Assembly: GCA_945859605.1 (NCBI GenBank)
Contig: OX243820.1
Span: forward strand, 31,761,013-31,825,012
Direction of reading: 5' to 3'
Source: Lumbricus rubellus
Taxonomy: Eukaryota; Annelida; Clitellata; Crassiclitellata; Lumbricidae
Length of the DNA: 64,000 bases
Position numbers and translations under genes: made by a program
In this document: piece by piece, positions 52,642 through 64,000 of the stretch
Layout of the letters: every line of letters starts with the position of its first letter
Numbering within the stretch: the stretch's first letter is position 1
The notes under the pieces: generated by a model
Database searches by the model: none
Told to the model about the DNA's origin: nothing
Seen by the model: only the letters and a program-made list of their open reading frames with translations

Positions 52642-54690
52642 CGTCTCAGTTTTCTAACTGCAGCATCTATTGCCTTTATGATTTAGCCTTCCGAATGTTT
52701 CGTCGTAAAGAGTGAACACAGCTGGCCGATGAAAACGTTCTTGAACACGATACTAACCGGTGCTCGAACATTGCAAATGATATAATTATGTTTTCTCTCT
52801 GGGTGCTGAGTCTTAATTTTGGGAGCTCCGTTTGTAGCTGCAGCTGTGCAGCATCTATTTTTTCCACATTTTTTGAATGTTTGGTGAAACAAATTGAACT
52901 TAGTATCCATGTAGCCTAAGCAAATTTATTTTTGTGGACATCATGAATGCCATATTATGAACACAAATTCTGTTAGTACTCTGCTCGTCCAAGAACATTA
53001 GAAAACCTCTATTTAAACAACGAAAATTAGGGATCCACCTAATAACGAGGATTAATAATTATTGTGTTTCTACGCACAATGTTGCCAGAAACTATACCTT
53101 TAGATTAAGTCAAGACTTAGCCTACTTTGTGTGTTGTTTTCTCCTGTCGTTTTTTCTGCACGTTTAGTGTCTTTTCTTTCGCTCTTCTTTATCTGCTAAA
53201 TTTGCTAATTTCGTTAATTAAGTTTTATTCTAGTGCCTGACTGCCATCGCATAATAATTATTTGCTTAATTTGATGTTAGAATGTTTCTAAATAGTGGGA
53301 TCCTCAATCCCTTCTGGACCCTTCGCATTGTATCCACAGAAAGTAACTATTGTTGGTATTACTTGTTGTTGTATCAACGGATGGCTACAATAAAATCATT
53401 GATTGATTGATTAATTGATTGAACTCAACTCATTAACAATTAATATGTTAAAAAAATCCCATTATGGAGGAACATGAGAATGTATAGCAAACATGATCTG
53501 AATAAACTTGTAATTGATCTTTAAGTGATTTACAATAATTGTATGTTTTATATAAGAATTATGACAAATGCTAGTACTTTTTTGCTAAATATATTTTAAT
53601 TTTTTTTATTGCTCTGAGATGACGACCAATGGACAATAGTCATAATGACCACAGAAAGAGTTTTTTTGGAATATGGAAAAAATGAGAGTTGTGGACGTCA
53701 TGAATCTTTCCAAATTGCTTATCCGTACAGGCCTGTCTCTCTGCCTAAGTAGACTTTTCTTCTTCCTATCGACCTGCTTAGACCAAACCATGAGTTTTGT
53801 TTGTTAGGCAAACCTCTCTTCCGATCAATTCAAAAACCTTTGCTAGTAAAATGCTTGTTTTGTATTCTTGACTGTCTTAGGTAAGGTGTGTGCTGAGGTT
53901 TTTAACTCGAACTCGCCGATCTGCATTTTCACTCAAATCAATGGAACATCATTCGTGGTTAATTATACATCACTTTCCTTCAAACAGAAAAATAGTCAGA
54001 GCAATCTTAAGGTTAAGTAGGCCTAAATCTGGTGTGCTGGTAACACTTATAGCCCTGCTTTTGTTTCAATAGGCCTACTTTTAGCTGGAGCACAACAGAT
54101 AATTCGATCAATCATTCTCGATTCAAAAACCGTTTATTGCCAGCGCAATAATTCGCTCCACTCGGTGCTCGTATTAAATTGAAAGATGCCTTGAAAGAAA
54201 TATCCAACAATACCGAGACTCTATAATATAGGTCTACGTTGGCATAGACAGCGGAAGACTTGGATGGATAACATCAAAGAAGAACGTAGGGAGAAAGACT
54301 TCAAAGACAGCAGCTTAGCGGAGACATCGGTGAAACAATCAGGAGCAGAGAAGTTTGGAGAAATTTCGAAAAGGCCTCATCGTCATACCAATGACGGAAG
54401 AGAAGAAGGAAGAGAAGAGATACGTTGGTATACAGCAAAATGACTTTCATAGGAATAAACTCGTAGGATGTTTTCAACAAGTCTTTGTGTTGTCAAATAA
54501 TTATATTTTTCATGCTCCACCTCTCCTCCCCATCATCTTCTTGCTATTGCCTCATCCTCATCCTCCTCTGTCTTACTTCCCTTATCTGCACAAACTGTAA
54601 GCTTATAACTTGTTTAAATTTTGCTGAACGCCTCTTTATTGTAGACCTACTGGTCAAAGTCGTTCAGAAAGTTCATACAAGCTGAAGTCA
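52642..54690. other. SCP7 downstream region, no gene seen
   Basis: 52680-52930 aligns with SCP8 downstream sequence 62330-62560. The remainder is AT-rich with a LINE relic at 54230. Confidence 0.5.
54230..54400 (+). pseudogene. LINE C-terminal fragment
   Basis: A plus-strand frame reads H-R-Q-R-K-T-W-M-D-N-I-K-E-E-R, a motif common at the C-terminus of jockey/RTE-like ORF2 proteins, and a shifted frame gives V-W-R-N-F. It interrupts a repeat shared with 49020-49260. Confidence 0.55.
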
Positions 54691-54697
54691 CGAAATA

Positions 54698-55663
54698 CAC
54701 CGTGTCTCAATAAAAACTGTGCCAAATTGTTTCTGTCAGAACTTCGTCAAATTTTCACCAATCTTAATAACTTTTGGCAGGTAGATGGCAAATTGGCTGA
54801 ACTTTTAGGCCATATATAAATTTTCCATCTCACCTGACTCATATCACCGCACTACCTTGTTAAACACAGATGTAGTAATTTTTCATATAACGCTTGAATT
54901 TTATTACTTGCAACAAAGTTTCTGACGACTGAATTAGCCGCAGTAAAGTAAAATATGGTTTACTTATCATAGTTATTTAATTGTTATGACAGATCTGCCT
55001 AAAAGTGTTAAAATTTGTGCTCGAAATGTGCCGCGCATACACGGACACAAGCGCTTGTATGGCGACGCTACTGGTAACTGCAGCATCAACGATAGACTGG
55101 TCAAAGCGCGTCCACTCGTTAAGCAGACACGTTTCGAGTTCGTCGAAGTTGGCTATTCTGGACCGGTAAACCTTATTCCGCAGCACAGTCCATGTGCTAT
55201 AGTCGACCGTGTTAAGATCCGGAGAATTCGGTGGCCACAGTGTTAGAGGGATAAAGTCGGGCGTCTCTCGCTCCAGGAAAGAGACGGTGTCGCGCGCTCG
55301 ATGTGCCGGGGCGCCATCCTGTTGAAAGACAATAAACTCGCCCTGGGATATCCGGCGTATGTCTGACGGTATTTTCTGGGCAAGAAGGTTGTCACGATAG
55401 TAGGCTATTCCTATGCCCCATTCACTCTGGCATCCGGCTCGATGCAAAGTGTTTCAGTGCAGATAATCTTCGAGACGCCGTTATATGAAAAATTTGCAAT
55501 CTGTGTTTAACAAGGTAGTGTGGTGATATGAGATGGAAAATTTATATATGGCATAAAATATCAGCCATTTTGCCATCTACCTACCAAAAGTTATAAAGAT
55601 TGGTGGAAATTTTACGAAGTTCTGACAAAAACAATTTTGCACCTTTTTTATTGAGACACGGTG
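54698..55663 (-). mobile_element. Tc1/mariner element with long inverted repeats, internally deleted
   Basis: Flanked by TA at 54696-54697 and 55664-55665. Ends CACCGTGTCTCAATAAAAA on both sides, and the inverted match extends about 190-200 bp on each side. Encodes the C-terminal part of a transposase on the minus strand. Confidence 0.88.
54977..55447 (-). pseudogene. Tc1/mariner transposase C-terminal fragment
   Basis: 156 open codons. The second catalytic Asp is in F-Q-Q-D-G-A-P-A-H. The third acidic site is in S-P-D-L-N-T-V-D-Y, where Asp replaces the Glu usual in Tc1. The DNA-binding domain and the first catalytic Asp are missing, because the frame begins right beside the terminal repeat: an internal deletion removed about half the protein. 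Full-length proteins are about 340 residues. Non-functional. Confidence 0.85.
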
Positions 55664-58440
55664 TAGAGTATCACGCGTATTAATCGTATCTACCCAGATG
55701 AAGAGAAGTTGAAAAAGTCACTTCCGCGTGTGTTTATTATTTTTTCTGCAAATTAACTTCCATCTGCTTTCTTTTAAACAATGACACTAACTTACAGGAC
55801 TGGTGTGCTTATGTTTGCTTTGGTTTTAGAGCACATAGAACATTTGGAACACTTGAGAACACTTAGAGTCAGTAACTGAATTCCAGTTGCCTTGGTCTGG
55901 GCATTGCCTAGGACGCATAAAACAATAATATTAGTCACTTTAAATTTTGATAGCAACCTAATTTTTCAAATATAATACAATATACATGTACGCATTAAAA
56001 AAATAGGGATAGAAGCTTTTATTCCCCAGATAGTCTATACCGGCATATATTCCATACGGGTGGAACCCGGTGGATAGATTAATTCACCCCCCCCCCTTCC
56101 GGATAGCTTTAATGGGGAAACAATATACCGTGACACAGGCCTCGAGAACTCCGTCAAACAGCTGCATAACCATAACCATAACCAGCTTAAAGGCAGGAGC
56201 GTTTGACTACAGTCTACCGACAGTATGCTTTCCTTTACAAAAAATATGGTTAGGGAGAATGATAAATTATAAGCAACCACGCCACTGCACGTGCTGTGGC
56301 AGCACCATTCGCAGGCCTGAATGAATCTGGAGGGGGGGCCTCAAATAGCTTTTTTTTTAACTGCGTCGTTATACAGCAGCCATCTGAATTAAATGCATCC
56401 TCACTATAGGCTAATTGACGTGTCGTGACCCGTTACTTATATTATACATGTAGCAGAACATATGCAATATAACAAAAGTTTGGTGTGGTTCAGAGGACTT
56501 TTCTGTACTGAAACCATTGTGAATAAAATCTGGAACGTAGTAAATAGCTTCAACTCCTGCACTGAAGAATGTCTGCCCTATGATGCTCCATTTTCTGTCG
56601 CTCTGTCTGTCTCCCTGTCTCTCTGTCTGTCTCTGTTTCTGTCTCTGTCACTCTTTCTCTCTCTCTCTGTGGCATTTCAAAGATGATTAATGTCACCCTC
56701 CTCCTTTATCCAGGCGGGGCTTGCATTTTCAGAGTCAAACAGTGGCAAATTCCATTCCACAAGACTATAATACTCTTGCACTGTGGAGTTTCTGGCCTAT
56801 AATTAATGCTTCTTTCGGCTTCACAAACAAATTATGCACGTGTCACCAGGTGTCATGTTTGGAGCGTCTTCAAAGAAGAAATCCCACGTTTAAGTCGTAA
56901 TCTTGCTATTGCTACAATAATTAATTATTATTTAAATTAAAGCATCTTCTGTTTCTCATTATCTCCAATGTTGTCAGTACCCGGGTACAAACCTTTTCAA
57001 CCTCTCTTAGCTGAAGTTCTTATGGCCACAAATAGTCTTTGTAGCTCTTCTGCGAACTATCGCTTGCGTTCTATGACCTTTATCAGGCCTACAGTGATTC
57101 TTAACGTGCAGTTGTGCACAACACAAAATGTGCAGTTCCAAATGGATTTGTGCAGTTGTAGAAGCACTACTGCACAGTTAAAACTAGCAAAAAGATTTAA
57201 AACAGCCCTGGTAATTGCAGTCGATTGGGTTTGTGTAGTGAAAAAATACGCCGAAATCCAAACTTCTGGTGAATGACTAAAAAGAGAAAAAGTCATTAGA
57301 TTCTATAGCCGCCGACAGTCACCATCAACATTTTTTCGGTGAATTTCTGACGAATGACTAAAAATGGTCGTGAGAAATGTTTGCGCCACCAGATTAATAT
57401 TGCTAATTGTGCAGTTAACAAATTTCTTTTAAAAAGACCTGCAGGCATGGATATTATCATATGATATCATAAAATATCATATACAATACGTAACTTTTTG
57501 TTTGAAAATCGATTTATTCTCTTCTGCGATCGATTGGGTGTTCGTTCGGGAAGTGTGATTGGTTGGGATAAAATTGGCAATAAAAACAGGCGAAGCTTAG
57601 ACACAACTCAAATAGCTTAATACTAGCTTTCTAAATTAAATACTTATCGGTTTATATAAAGTTTTACCACACCTTACCAAACCGGTATAACAGGCTTACC
57701 AATCGTTTAAGACTCCGGTCTCAAGTTTATACAAAACTATCCAACATTTAAAGTGGCTAAACGTCCCAAGTAGCCTATTGCATATAATAGGCTATATTCA
57801 TATAGGCCTAACCATATACAAATGTAAATGGCACAGCTATACATTCATATTTCATAGCCTACATATATTCATGTGTATATTATAATTTAGTTTATATCAC
57901 TTTATATGCGTAGGCTATATTATATGTAGCCTATATGTCACTTATCGGTTTAATGCATCTTTTACGCCTCATATTATTAGCCTTATTTACCTGCCAACAG
58001 ACTGATGTCAAGCGACATGGCAATGTGACCGTTGAGCCATTATTAAAGTCGTCTAGGCAAAATTGAATGAATGCTCCTAGCATGCAATGCACGTGTATAA
58101 TTATAAGCCTATTCAAAAATAAATTTAAAGTAAGCCTACGTTTTACGCAATACACGTAGGCTATAATTATAAGCCTACTGAATTAAACAAAAATAATCAT
58201 GCGCCTCAGATGGATGACTGGTTACATAAAATCTAGCGTTACAGGCAACGTCTGTAGCTTAAAGAATAGTGAAGATTGCGCTATGTCAGATTATGCGCTG
58301 GGAATAGGGTTGACAAAAACTCAACAACGGAGAACTATAATTGGTGAAACCATTTGTTCAATTCCACTGTTCACTGCCTTGTTTGTTTTTGTGTGTTTTG
58401 TGTTTGTGTTTTGTGTGTATTCAGGAAATAAACAGATTTG
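55664..58440. other. Intergenic, no confident gene
   Basis: Holds a (TCTG/TCTC)n run at 56600-56675, the weak peptide relic at 56683 and a repeat shared with 49630. A small plus-strand frame at 58199 lacks supporting features. Confidence 0.4.
56683..56760 (+). pseudogene. Possible further relic of the cysteine-rich peptide start
   Basis: ATG at 56683 reads M-I-N-V-T-L-L-L-Y, resembling M-I-I-V-A-L-L-L-Y of the 59158 ORF, and the surrounding bases (CACCCTCCTCCTTTATC) match at the DNA level. Similarity stops after about 30 bases. Weakly supported. Confidence 0.3.
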
Positions 58441-58452
58441 ATTTGATTGATT

Positions 58453-58935
<483 letters not shown>

Positions 58936-59157
58936 ATCCATCCATCCAAATTGTTTCCCTACTGGTTGAATACAGTCAAGTTTAATCGCGATCCAAATAT
59001 TTTCACTTTTCTGTTTGCTTTGCGGACACATCTTAATTGAATGAACAATTTGAGAGCAATAGTTTAGATTATAGGCCTATCACTGTTCAAGTCATTTAAC
59101 AAAGTTTAGTAGGCTAATGCTCGGCTTGTTGATGTTTAAAAAACTACCATAACGAAG

Positions 59158-59379
59158 ATGATCATTGTCGCCCTCCTCCTTTATCAAAGTTTAAGACTGC
59201 CATTGGCAGAGTGCAACCAGTGCATGGCGGAGTTGCAATGCTCAGCCAATTGTGACGCACTTCGTTCAAATATAGACTTCTCACAATGCAGGGTGTGCTC
59301 CTCTCATCATCAAACGCCAGAGGCGCTTGTCTACTGTAACAGTGTAAGCTTATACAAGAGTTGTAGCAGAAACCTATAA
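59158..59379 (+). CDS. Small secreted cysteine-rich peptide
   Basis: A 73-codon ORF from ATG 59158 to TAA. Residues 1-18 form a clear signal peptide (M-I-I-V-A-L-L-L-Y...L-A-E). The mature part of about 55 residues has eight cysteines in the order C-x2-C-x5-C-x3-C-x11-C-x2-C-x11-C-x8-C, enough for four disulfides. It stands about 1.5 kb upstream of SCP8. Related but broken sequences occur upstream of SCP7 (near 50376) and SCP3 (12411), and possibly at 56683. I do not recognise the family. It could be a complete single-exon gene or the first exon of a longer one; preserved cysteines and the signal peptide argue that it was recently functional. Confidence 0.55.
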   Translation: MIIVALLLYQSLRLPLAECNQCMAELQCSANCDALRSNIDFSQCRVCSSHHQTPEALVYCNSVSLYKSCSRNL

Positions 59380-60836
59380 AAAGAGACGATTCACTGAAGA
59401 GGGTGCGGTTTAAGTTTTATGGGCTTATACTCGCGTCTGACTTTGGTGTTAGCAATTTGGAGATAGGCTATTTCTGATTCACAGTTGAGATTTCAGTGGC
59501 GACCTGTGGGTACGATCTTGGAGCGGCTACGAGGCTATAGCTGGTAGATAATTTTTTGTTGAAAACTCTCATTGATTGGTTTTAGTAAATCAGTTTATAA
59601 AATCTATGCTATATTGACTGGGCAAACGGTTACGTGAAAAACTCTTTCTCATACGATTTATGCTGTGGATTTGGTAATGTATGTGCAAATTCTCCTGTCG
59701 TGGTGTTGACGGACTAAGCTTATTTGAAAAATTCCACCGGCTAACTGCGTAAATTGGGTTATGATAATTATAATAGGCCTACACTCATTTCGCATTTATC
59801 GGGATTTGAGTCCGCTGTGAATTTGGCCATCAGTTAGTTTGTGCGTGGCAATAGCCTAAGACTTATAAGAGGTAGGCCTATGCATGGGGAGAAGCAAAAA
59901 AAGACAGACGAGCTCTAACAAGATAGGCAGGAGGAACATGATATAAATATGAATAGCATAGGTTAATACATAAAGCACTAAAAGAGAAAGACTAAAACAG
60001 CAGGATCTACAATTTAAATCTGGCACCAAATGAGTGTCTTAGAAAATCTAGCGGATCAAGGAATGAGCCGGGAGTGAATGCCTGTCATAAAGATCCCAAC
60101 GGCAGAGCGAGCGAGCGGATGACCTTCTTGAGGGCAGCGATCTTGAGAGGGAATAAGAGCGCGGTAAGTCAGTTTGACAATGGGCGGTGTCGCGGTATAT
60201 TCTATTCCTCCTCCCCTCATAAATCTGACTGGGAGAGGGGGTGTATTAATATTGGAGGTAAAGTCGGAGGGATGAGCCATTTTATCCTCCCAGCATAATT
60301 ATTGTTAATGAAATTGCGCATAATTGAGAAATTTATACTGCAATCAAAATTTTAAGTGACTCATAATATTATTATTGCTTAAAGTGTACTAGGCAATGTT
60401 CAGAGCAAGACAACTCGAATTTAGTTAGTGACCCCGTGCATTCTTATGTGTTCCTTAAGTGCTACTGAGTGTTCTGAATGCTCCAAAGTAAGAGCAGGCA
60501 AGGTTACATTGTATAGCCTATAAGTAGTAGGAATAAGCGCATTTGTTAATGGCGATGTTCAAAACAAAGCAAATGGACGTTAATTTGCAAAATAAACACA
60601 TGCTATAAGCTTACGGCATTTTTCAACTTCTCTCTATCTGGGTAATGCCATTATTAGGGGGTGGGGAATACCCTATTTCGTGACACCGGCTCCAAGTTTA
60701 TTATGAGCAACCCTAACATGCATTAACTAAAAGCCATTCAATGAACTATTGCATCACCTAGAAACTGACTTCAATTATATGTTTTGTCCAGAAACGAGGC
60801 ATTCTCTAACGAATGTGAACTGGTAGACGACTCAGA

Positions 60837-61004
60837 ATGTCGGACTTTTATGGGAGTAAAATGAGAGCCATGTTCAATTACTTGGATTTGAACAAAGACG
60901 GAGTCGTATCGAAGAAAGATTTTGAAGCATTTGCCGACCTTTTTCATGATGATCACAAAACCGATCTTGCTGCAAAGGAAAAAGCGAGGAGCTTCTTTGT
61001 CGAG
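60837..61004 (+). CDS. SCP8 coding exon 1
   Basis: ATG at 60837 (M-S-D-F-Y-G-S-K-M-R-A-M-F-N). EF loop 1 at residues 17-28 is D-L-N-K-D-G-V-V-S-K-K-D. Ends after 168 bases at GTCACC, a usable but weaker donor than the GTAAGT-type donors of SCP1-3. Confidence 0.88.
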
Positions 61005-61077
61005 GTCACCTTCTTTACTTGTTTCCTTGGCATTCGTAGACGACGCAAAAAAGTATAATTTATTTAGTGCCAATATG

Positions 61078-61313
61078 TTTTATTTATTCATTTGTTAATT
61101 GCTTTTGCTATAGCCCCTTTCTTCAAGCGCTACACTCAGGAGCGCTCGCGACGACAGCGCGGACACTTCATCGGAGTTTCTCGCTGAAGCGCACAGAAAC
61201 ATCGCGAGTGTAAAACTTTATCAATCTCTCTAAGCTGCGACTTGAGGTGGATTCGAACCTGGAACCCTCCGGCTCAAAGGTATCGAGCCAGCCACTAAGC
61301 CATAGCGCCCCAC
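61078..61313 (-). mobile_element. SINE in SCP8 intron
   Basis: Same family with a clear B box complement GGATTCGAACC (61249-61259). Flanks match those of the SCP7 copy (AATGGACGTTTA to the right), so the insertion predates the duplication. Confidence 0.8.
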
Positions 61314-61913
61314 TATTGTATATTCAATGGACGTTTATGTAGTCTAAAATAATTTTATAAAGTAGGCCTAAAGTCATTCTGCGCATCGCATCATGTTTCA
61401 CGAGAGCTAAGCACTAGTACTGTTTATCCATGTCGCCTGTCAACTCTTATGCAATCCGTTTGTTGTCGGATAACGTGTTTTCGCCAGATAGGGACAATGA
61501 GCACTGCATTATGAGCATTGCATTAGGTCTACTAGGCTACCTTATGAGTACGTTTTCTCAACGACACTTAATCGGCAAACCAGGATCAGCGACTTAAACA
61601 CGACAGCAAAAGTTCTTCATATTAGACACACTTGGGAAAAACCAATCACAGTGGCAAACCAAGCGAAACAGAGTTCATCTACAAGAATTTGTATGTAGAC
61701 GAACTTGTAGAGGGAATGATGTACGGACATCCCGAAGCAGTAGCCTAATCCCTACTTCTGGATCATGTTTTAGCATTTATTTCAAGCTTAAATTTAGGTG
61801 CCTATACATAAAGTTTGCCATATGTAAATGCCTCTTTATAGAAGATTTCTCTCAGATTTCTCTCAGATTTCCTTCAATTTACAAATGTCACCAATTCGTC
61901 GTTTGCATGGCAG

Positions 61914-62285
61914 GTTTTTCGGCAGTATAAATCGTCCGCCGGATCGGATGACGATGGTTTACTGACGGCACAGATTTTGGCGGATTCGGCGAAACAACTG
62001 AGGAACGATCCAAAATTCATTGAGTTTTATACGGCTACGGTTCATGCCTTCTTCACACTTATGGATGTCAATGAAGATGGATTTATACAGGCAGAGGAAT
62101 ATGCCAGAATGTTTACCACAGTCGGCGTCCGTGAACTCGGCTTCGTGAAACCGGCTTTCGACTCCATTGACCTTAACCATGACGGGGTAATCAGCCGCGA
62201 TGAGTGTATCAATGCCTTTGTGGAATATATGATTTCAGATGACGATAAAAGTCCGTATAAGCTGCTGTATGGGTATCCTCCGTAA
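61914..62285 (+). CDS. SCP8 coding exon 2, EF-hand calexcitin-like protein
   Basis: Starts V-F-R-Q-Y-K-S-S-A-G-S-D-D after acceptor CATGGCAG and ends L-L-Y-G-Y-P-P, TAA at 62283; protein of 179 residues. EF3 D-V-N-E-D-G-F-I-Q-A-E-E and EF4 D-L-N-H-D-G-V-I-S-R-D-E are canonical. It is the sister of SCP7: upstream, intron and 3' flanks align from about 50300-52930 to 59000-62570, so a unit of at least 2.6 kb was duplicated. Confidence 0.9.
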   Translation, partial: VFRQYKSSAGSDDDGLLTAQILADSAKQLRNDPKFIEFYTATVHAFFTLMDVNEDGFIQAEEYARMFTTVGVRELGFVKPAFDSIDLNHDGVISRDECINAFVEYMISDDDKSPYKLLYGYPP

Positions 62286-62568
62286 AGACTCAGTTTTCTA
62301 ACAGCATCATTTATTGAATTCAAGATCTTCTGAAAATTCCGTCAAAAGAGAGAACATTCTAGGCTGATGGAAACATTCTTAGTTAGAATACTAACGGATA
62401 GCCTACTGGAAACATTGCAATGCTATGATTATGCTTCTCTCGGTGCTGAATCTTAATTTAATAAGAGTAGTATTTAGCTATAGCATATAATATTCTTTCA
62501 CGATTTTTCAAATGTTTAGTGAAAAATATTGAACTTAGTTATTCATGTAAGCATATTTAGATCGTGAA

Positions 62569-63946
62569 CAGTGTTTAATCTAGTCCCCCTCCGCTGGGGG
62601 GGGGGAATTCAGGTTTCGGGGGGGAGACAATCGAGCGTCCGAAGGACGCTCGTGAGGCGCGTAGCGCCGAGACCCGTAGGGGAGGGGTATGGGGAAGGGA
62701 TGTGCCCCTCTCCATCAGAAACTTTTTGAATTTCCACATTGTAATGGTGCCATTTTAAGGTGTCATCTTAACAAAATACCTGTACTTTTTCAGAGCCTCA
62801 TCAGAAATTTTTTTGAATTTCCACATTGCAATGGTAGCCTACCATTTTAACGTGTCATCTTAACAAAATACCTGTACTTTTCAGTGCTTATAAGAGTGGG
62901 CTAAGACTTCAATAAATATAAGCAACACTTAACAAATATTTTGGGGGACTATTTCCACACTGTAATGGAACCCTTTTAAGGCGCCATTTTAGCAAAATAA
63001 TTCCATTAGACTATTCAGTACTGATAAAAAAGTGTTTTAGGATCCAATATATATATGATTATAATTAGGCTACAATAAAAATATCTTTATATCTTCAGCA
63101 GCTCAGTTCTCCTGTTGCTGAGTTATTCCAATGAATAAATGCAGACATGAATATAATTAATAGCCTATGTAAGCTGACTTTTCAGCACTGTATCAGTTTA
63201 ACCCTGTTTCCCAAGTTATGTTATGAATTGCTGCCCAGGACATACTTACTTAAATCAAATTTAATGGCACACAAACCAACCAAGAACTAATAAACAACCG
63301 GTTCCAAATTCAGGAAACCATGTGTAGTAATGATGTTGTTTTTAGGTTTTACTATATGTGTTCAAATAATAGGACCAAACATTTTGAAATTTTACAGTTT
63401 AAAATTTGAAGGATACTAGGCCTACTGGTGAGAAGCCATTCAGTTGTACAAAAGTATTTGTACAAATATTAGCAGTAAGTTATTCTCATTTTAGCAGGAG
63501 TGTGTCATATATTATAATAGGCTAGCAAATAACATTATAACCATGCATTAACCATATAATAATTAATAGTATTACAGTTTATTATAACAGTTCACGTAAT
63601 ACGATGATGTAAACAGCAACTAAAAACTATTATCATTTTGTCGTATTTTTCTGGAGGGGATATCATATCTGTTTTTAGTTGTGCAAAATTAGTGTTTATA
63701 CAAATATATACAGTAAGTTACTAAGTTATACTCATTGCAACATGAGAGTATCATATATAATAATAGTAAATAATGTCATTATAATCATATAATAGTAAAT
63801 AACATCACGGTATATTATAACACTTCATGTAAAACAATGATGAAAACAGTAACTAAAAACCAATATCATTTTGTCAAATTTTTCTGGGGGGGAATGTCAA
63901 TCCTGGGGAGGACATTCCCCCCCAGAGACGTCTAGATTAAACACTG
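62569..63946. mobile_element. Non-autonomous DNA transposon with 9-bp duplication
   Basis: Ends CAGTGTTTAATCTAG and CTAGATTAAACACTG, flanked by the perfect 9-bp duplication GATCGTGAA (62560-62568, 63947-63955). Nine bases suggest a Mutator-like element rather than hAT, though CAG...CTG ends are hAT-like. Inside are two pairs of diverged tandem units (near 62735/62820 and 63480/63720). No coding frame. Inserted 3' of SCP8. Confidence 0.8.
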
Positions 63947-64000
63947 GATCGTGAACAATCATCATCATCACAAACCATAGGCGCAATGCCCGTAGGTGTC

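Noticed and set aside
58199..58441. 80-codon plus-strand frame with a hydrophobic end
   Set aside because: Hydrophobicity comes from a TTTGTGT-rich tract before the microsatellite; no homology recognised.

Overview
The window is eukaryotic nuclear DNA, probably from a marine invertebrate. The genes have introns with GT..AG sites, and there are tRNA-derived SINEs, LINE fragments, hAT, Tc1/mariner and Harbinger-type elements, long microsatellites and a virus-like Maverick/Polinton. I cannot name the species. All calls come from reading the sequence; no database search was possible.

Host genes. Eight related EF-hand calcium-binding genes lie head to tail on the + strand (SCP1 to SCP8 here, starting near 1, 8440, 12945, 17490, 25634, 30288, 51141 and 60837). 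Each has one coding exon of exactly 168 bases carrying EF-hand 1, a phase-0 intron of 0.4-1.7 kb, and a second coding exon of about 370 bases carrying a degenerate EF-hand 2 and loops EF3 and EF4. The predicted proteins are about 177-181 residues and fit the sarcoplasmic calcium-binding / calexcitin / coelenterazine-binding-like family. Three subfamilies follow map order: SCP1-3, SCP4-6, SCP7-8. SCP1 is frameshifted, SCP6 is split by a LINE insertion and SCP3 has an altered C-terminus. A small secreted cysteine-rich peptide gene (59158-59379) lies upstream of SCP8, with decayed relatives upstream of SCP7 and SCP3.

Mobile DNA. From 33631 to 48307 there is a decayed Maverick/Polinton. It has inverted terminal regions starting 5'-AG, a RING protein, a packaging ATPase, a chromodomain integrase, two tandem candidate minor-capsid genes, small basic virion-type proteins, a major capsid gene and an adenain-like protease, all on +. 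No DNA polymerase B is seen. The capsid gene is broken by two hAT elements, each with a perfect 8-bp target duplication. Other hAT-type elements are at 5118-6174, 13287-13722, 16698-16845, 32260-33133 and 51670-52098. A Tc1/mariner relic is at 54698-55663, a Harbinger-like MITE at 27509-27941 and an element with a 9-bp duplication at 62569-63946.

Most unusual signal. The 8-mer TAGGCCTA and the 7-mer TAGGCTA (or its complement TAGCCTA) occur, by my count by eye, about 47 and about 86 times, against roughly 1 and 8 expected from uniform bases. In at least nine places a related copy in the same window has a plain TA where the other has TAGGCCTA, TAGGCTA or TAGCCTA. The examples include terminal repeats, target-site duplications and a coding exon. 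The motifs therefore look like 5- or 6-bp insertions at TA, the form left when a TA-targeting transposon with 5'-GGC ends excises. The element responsible is not evident here.
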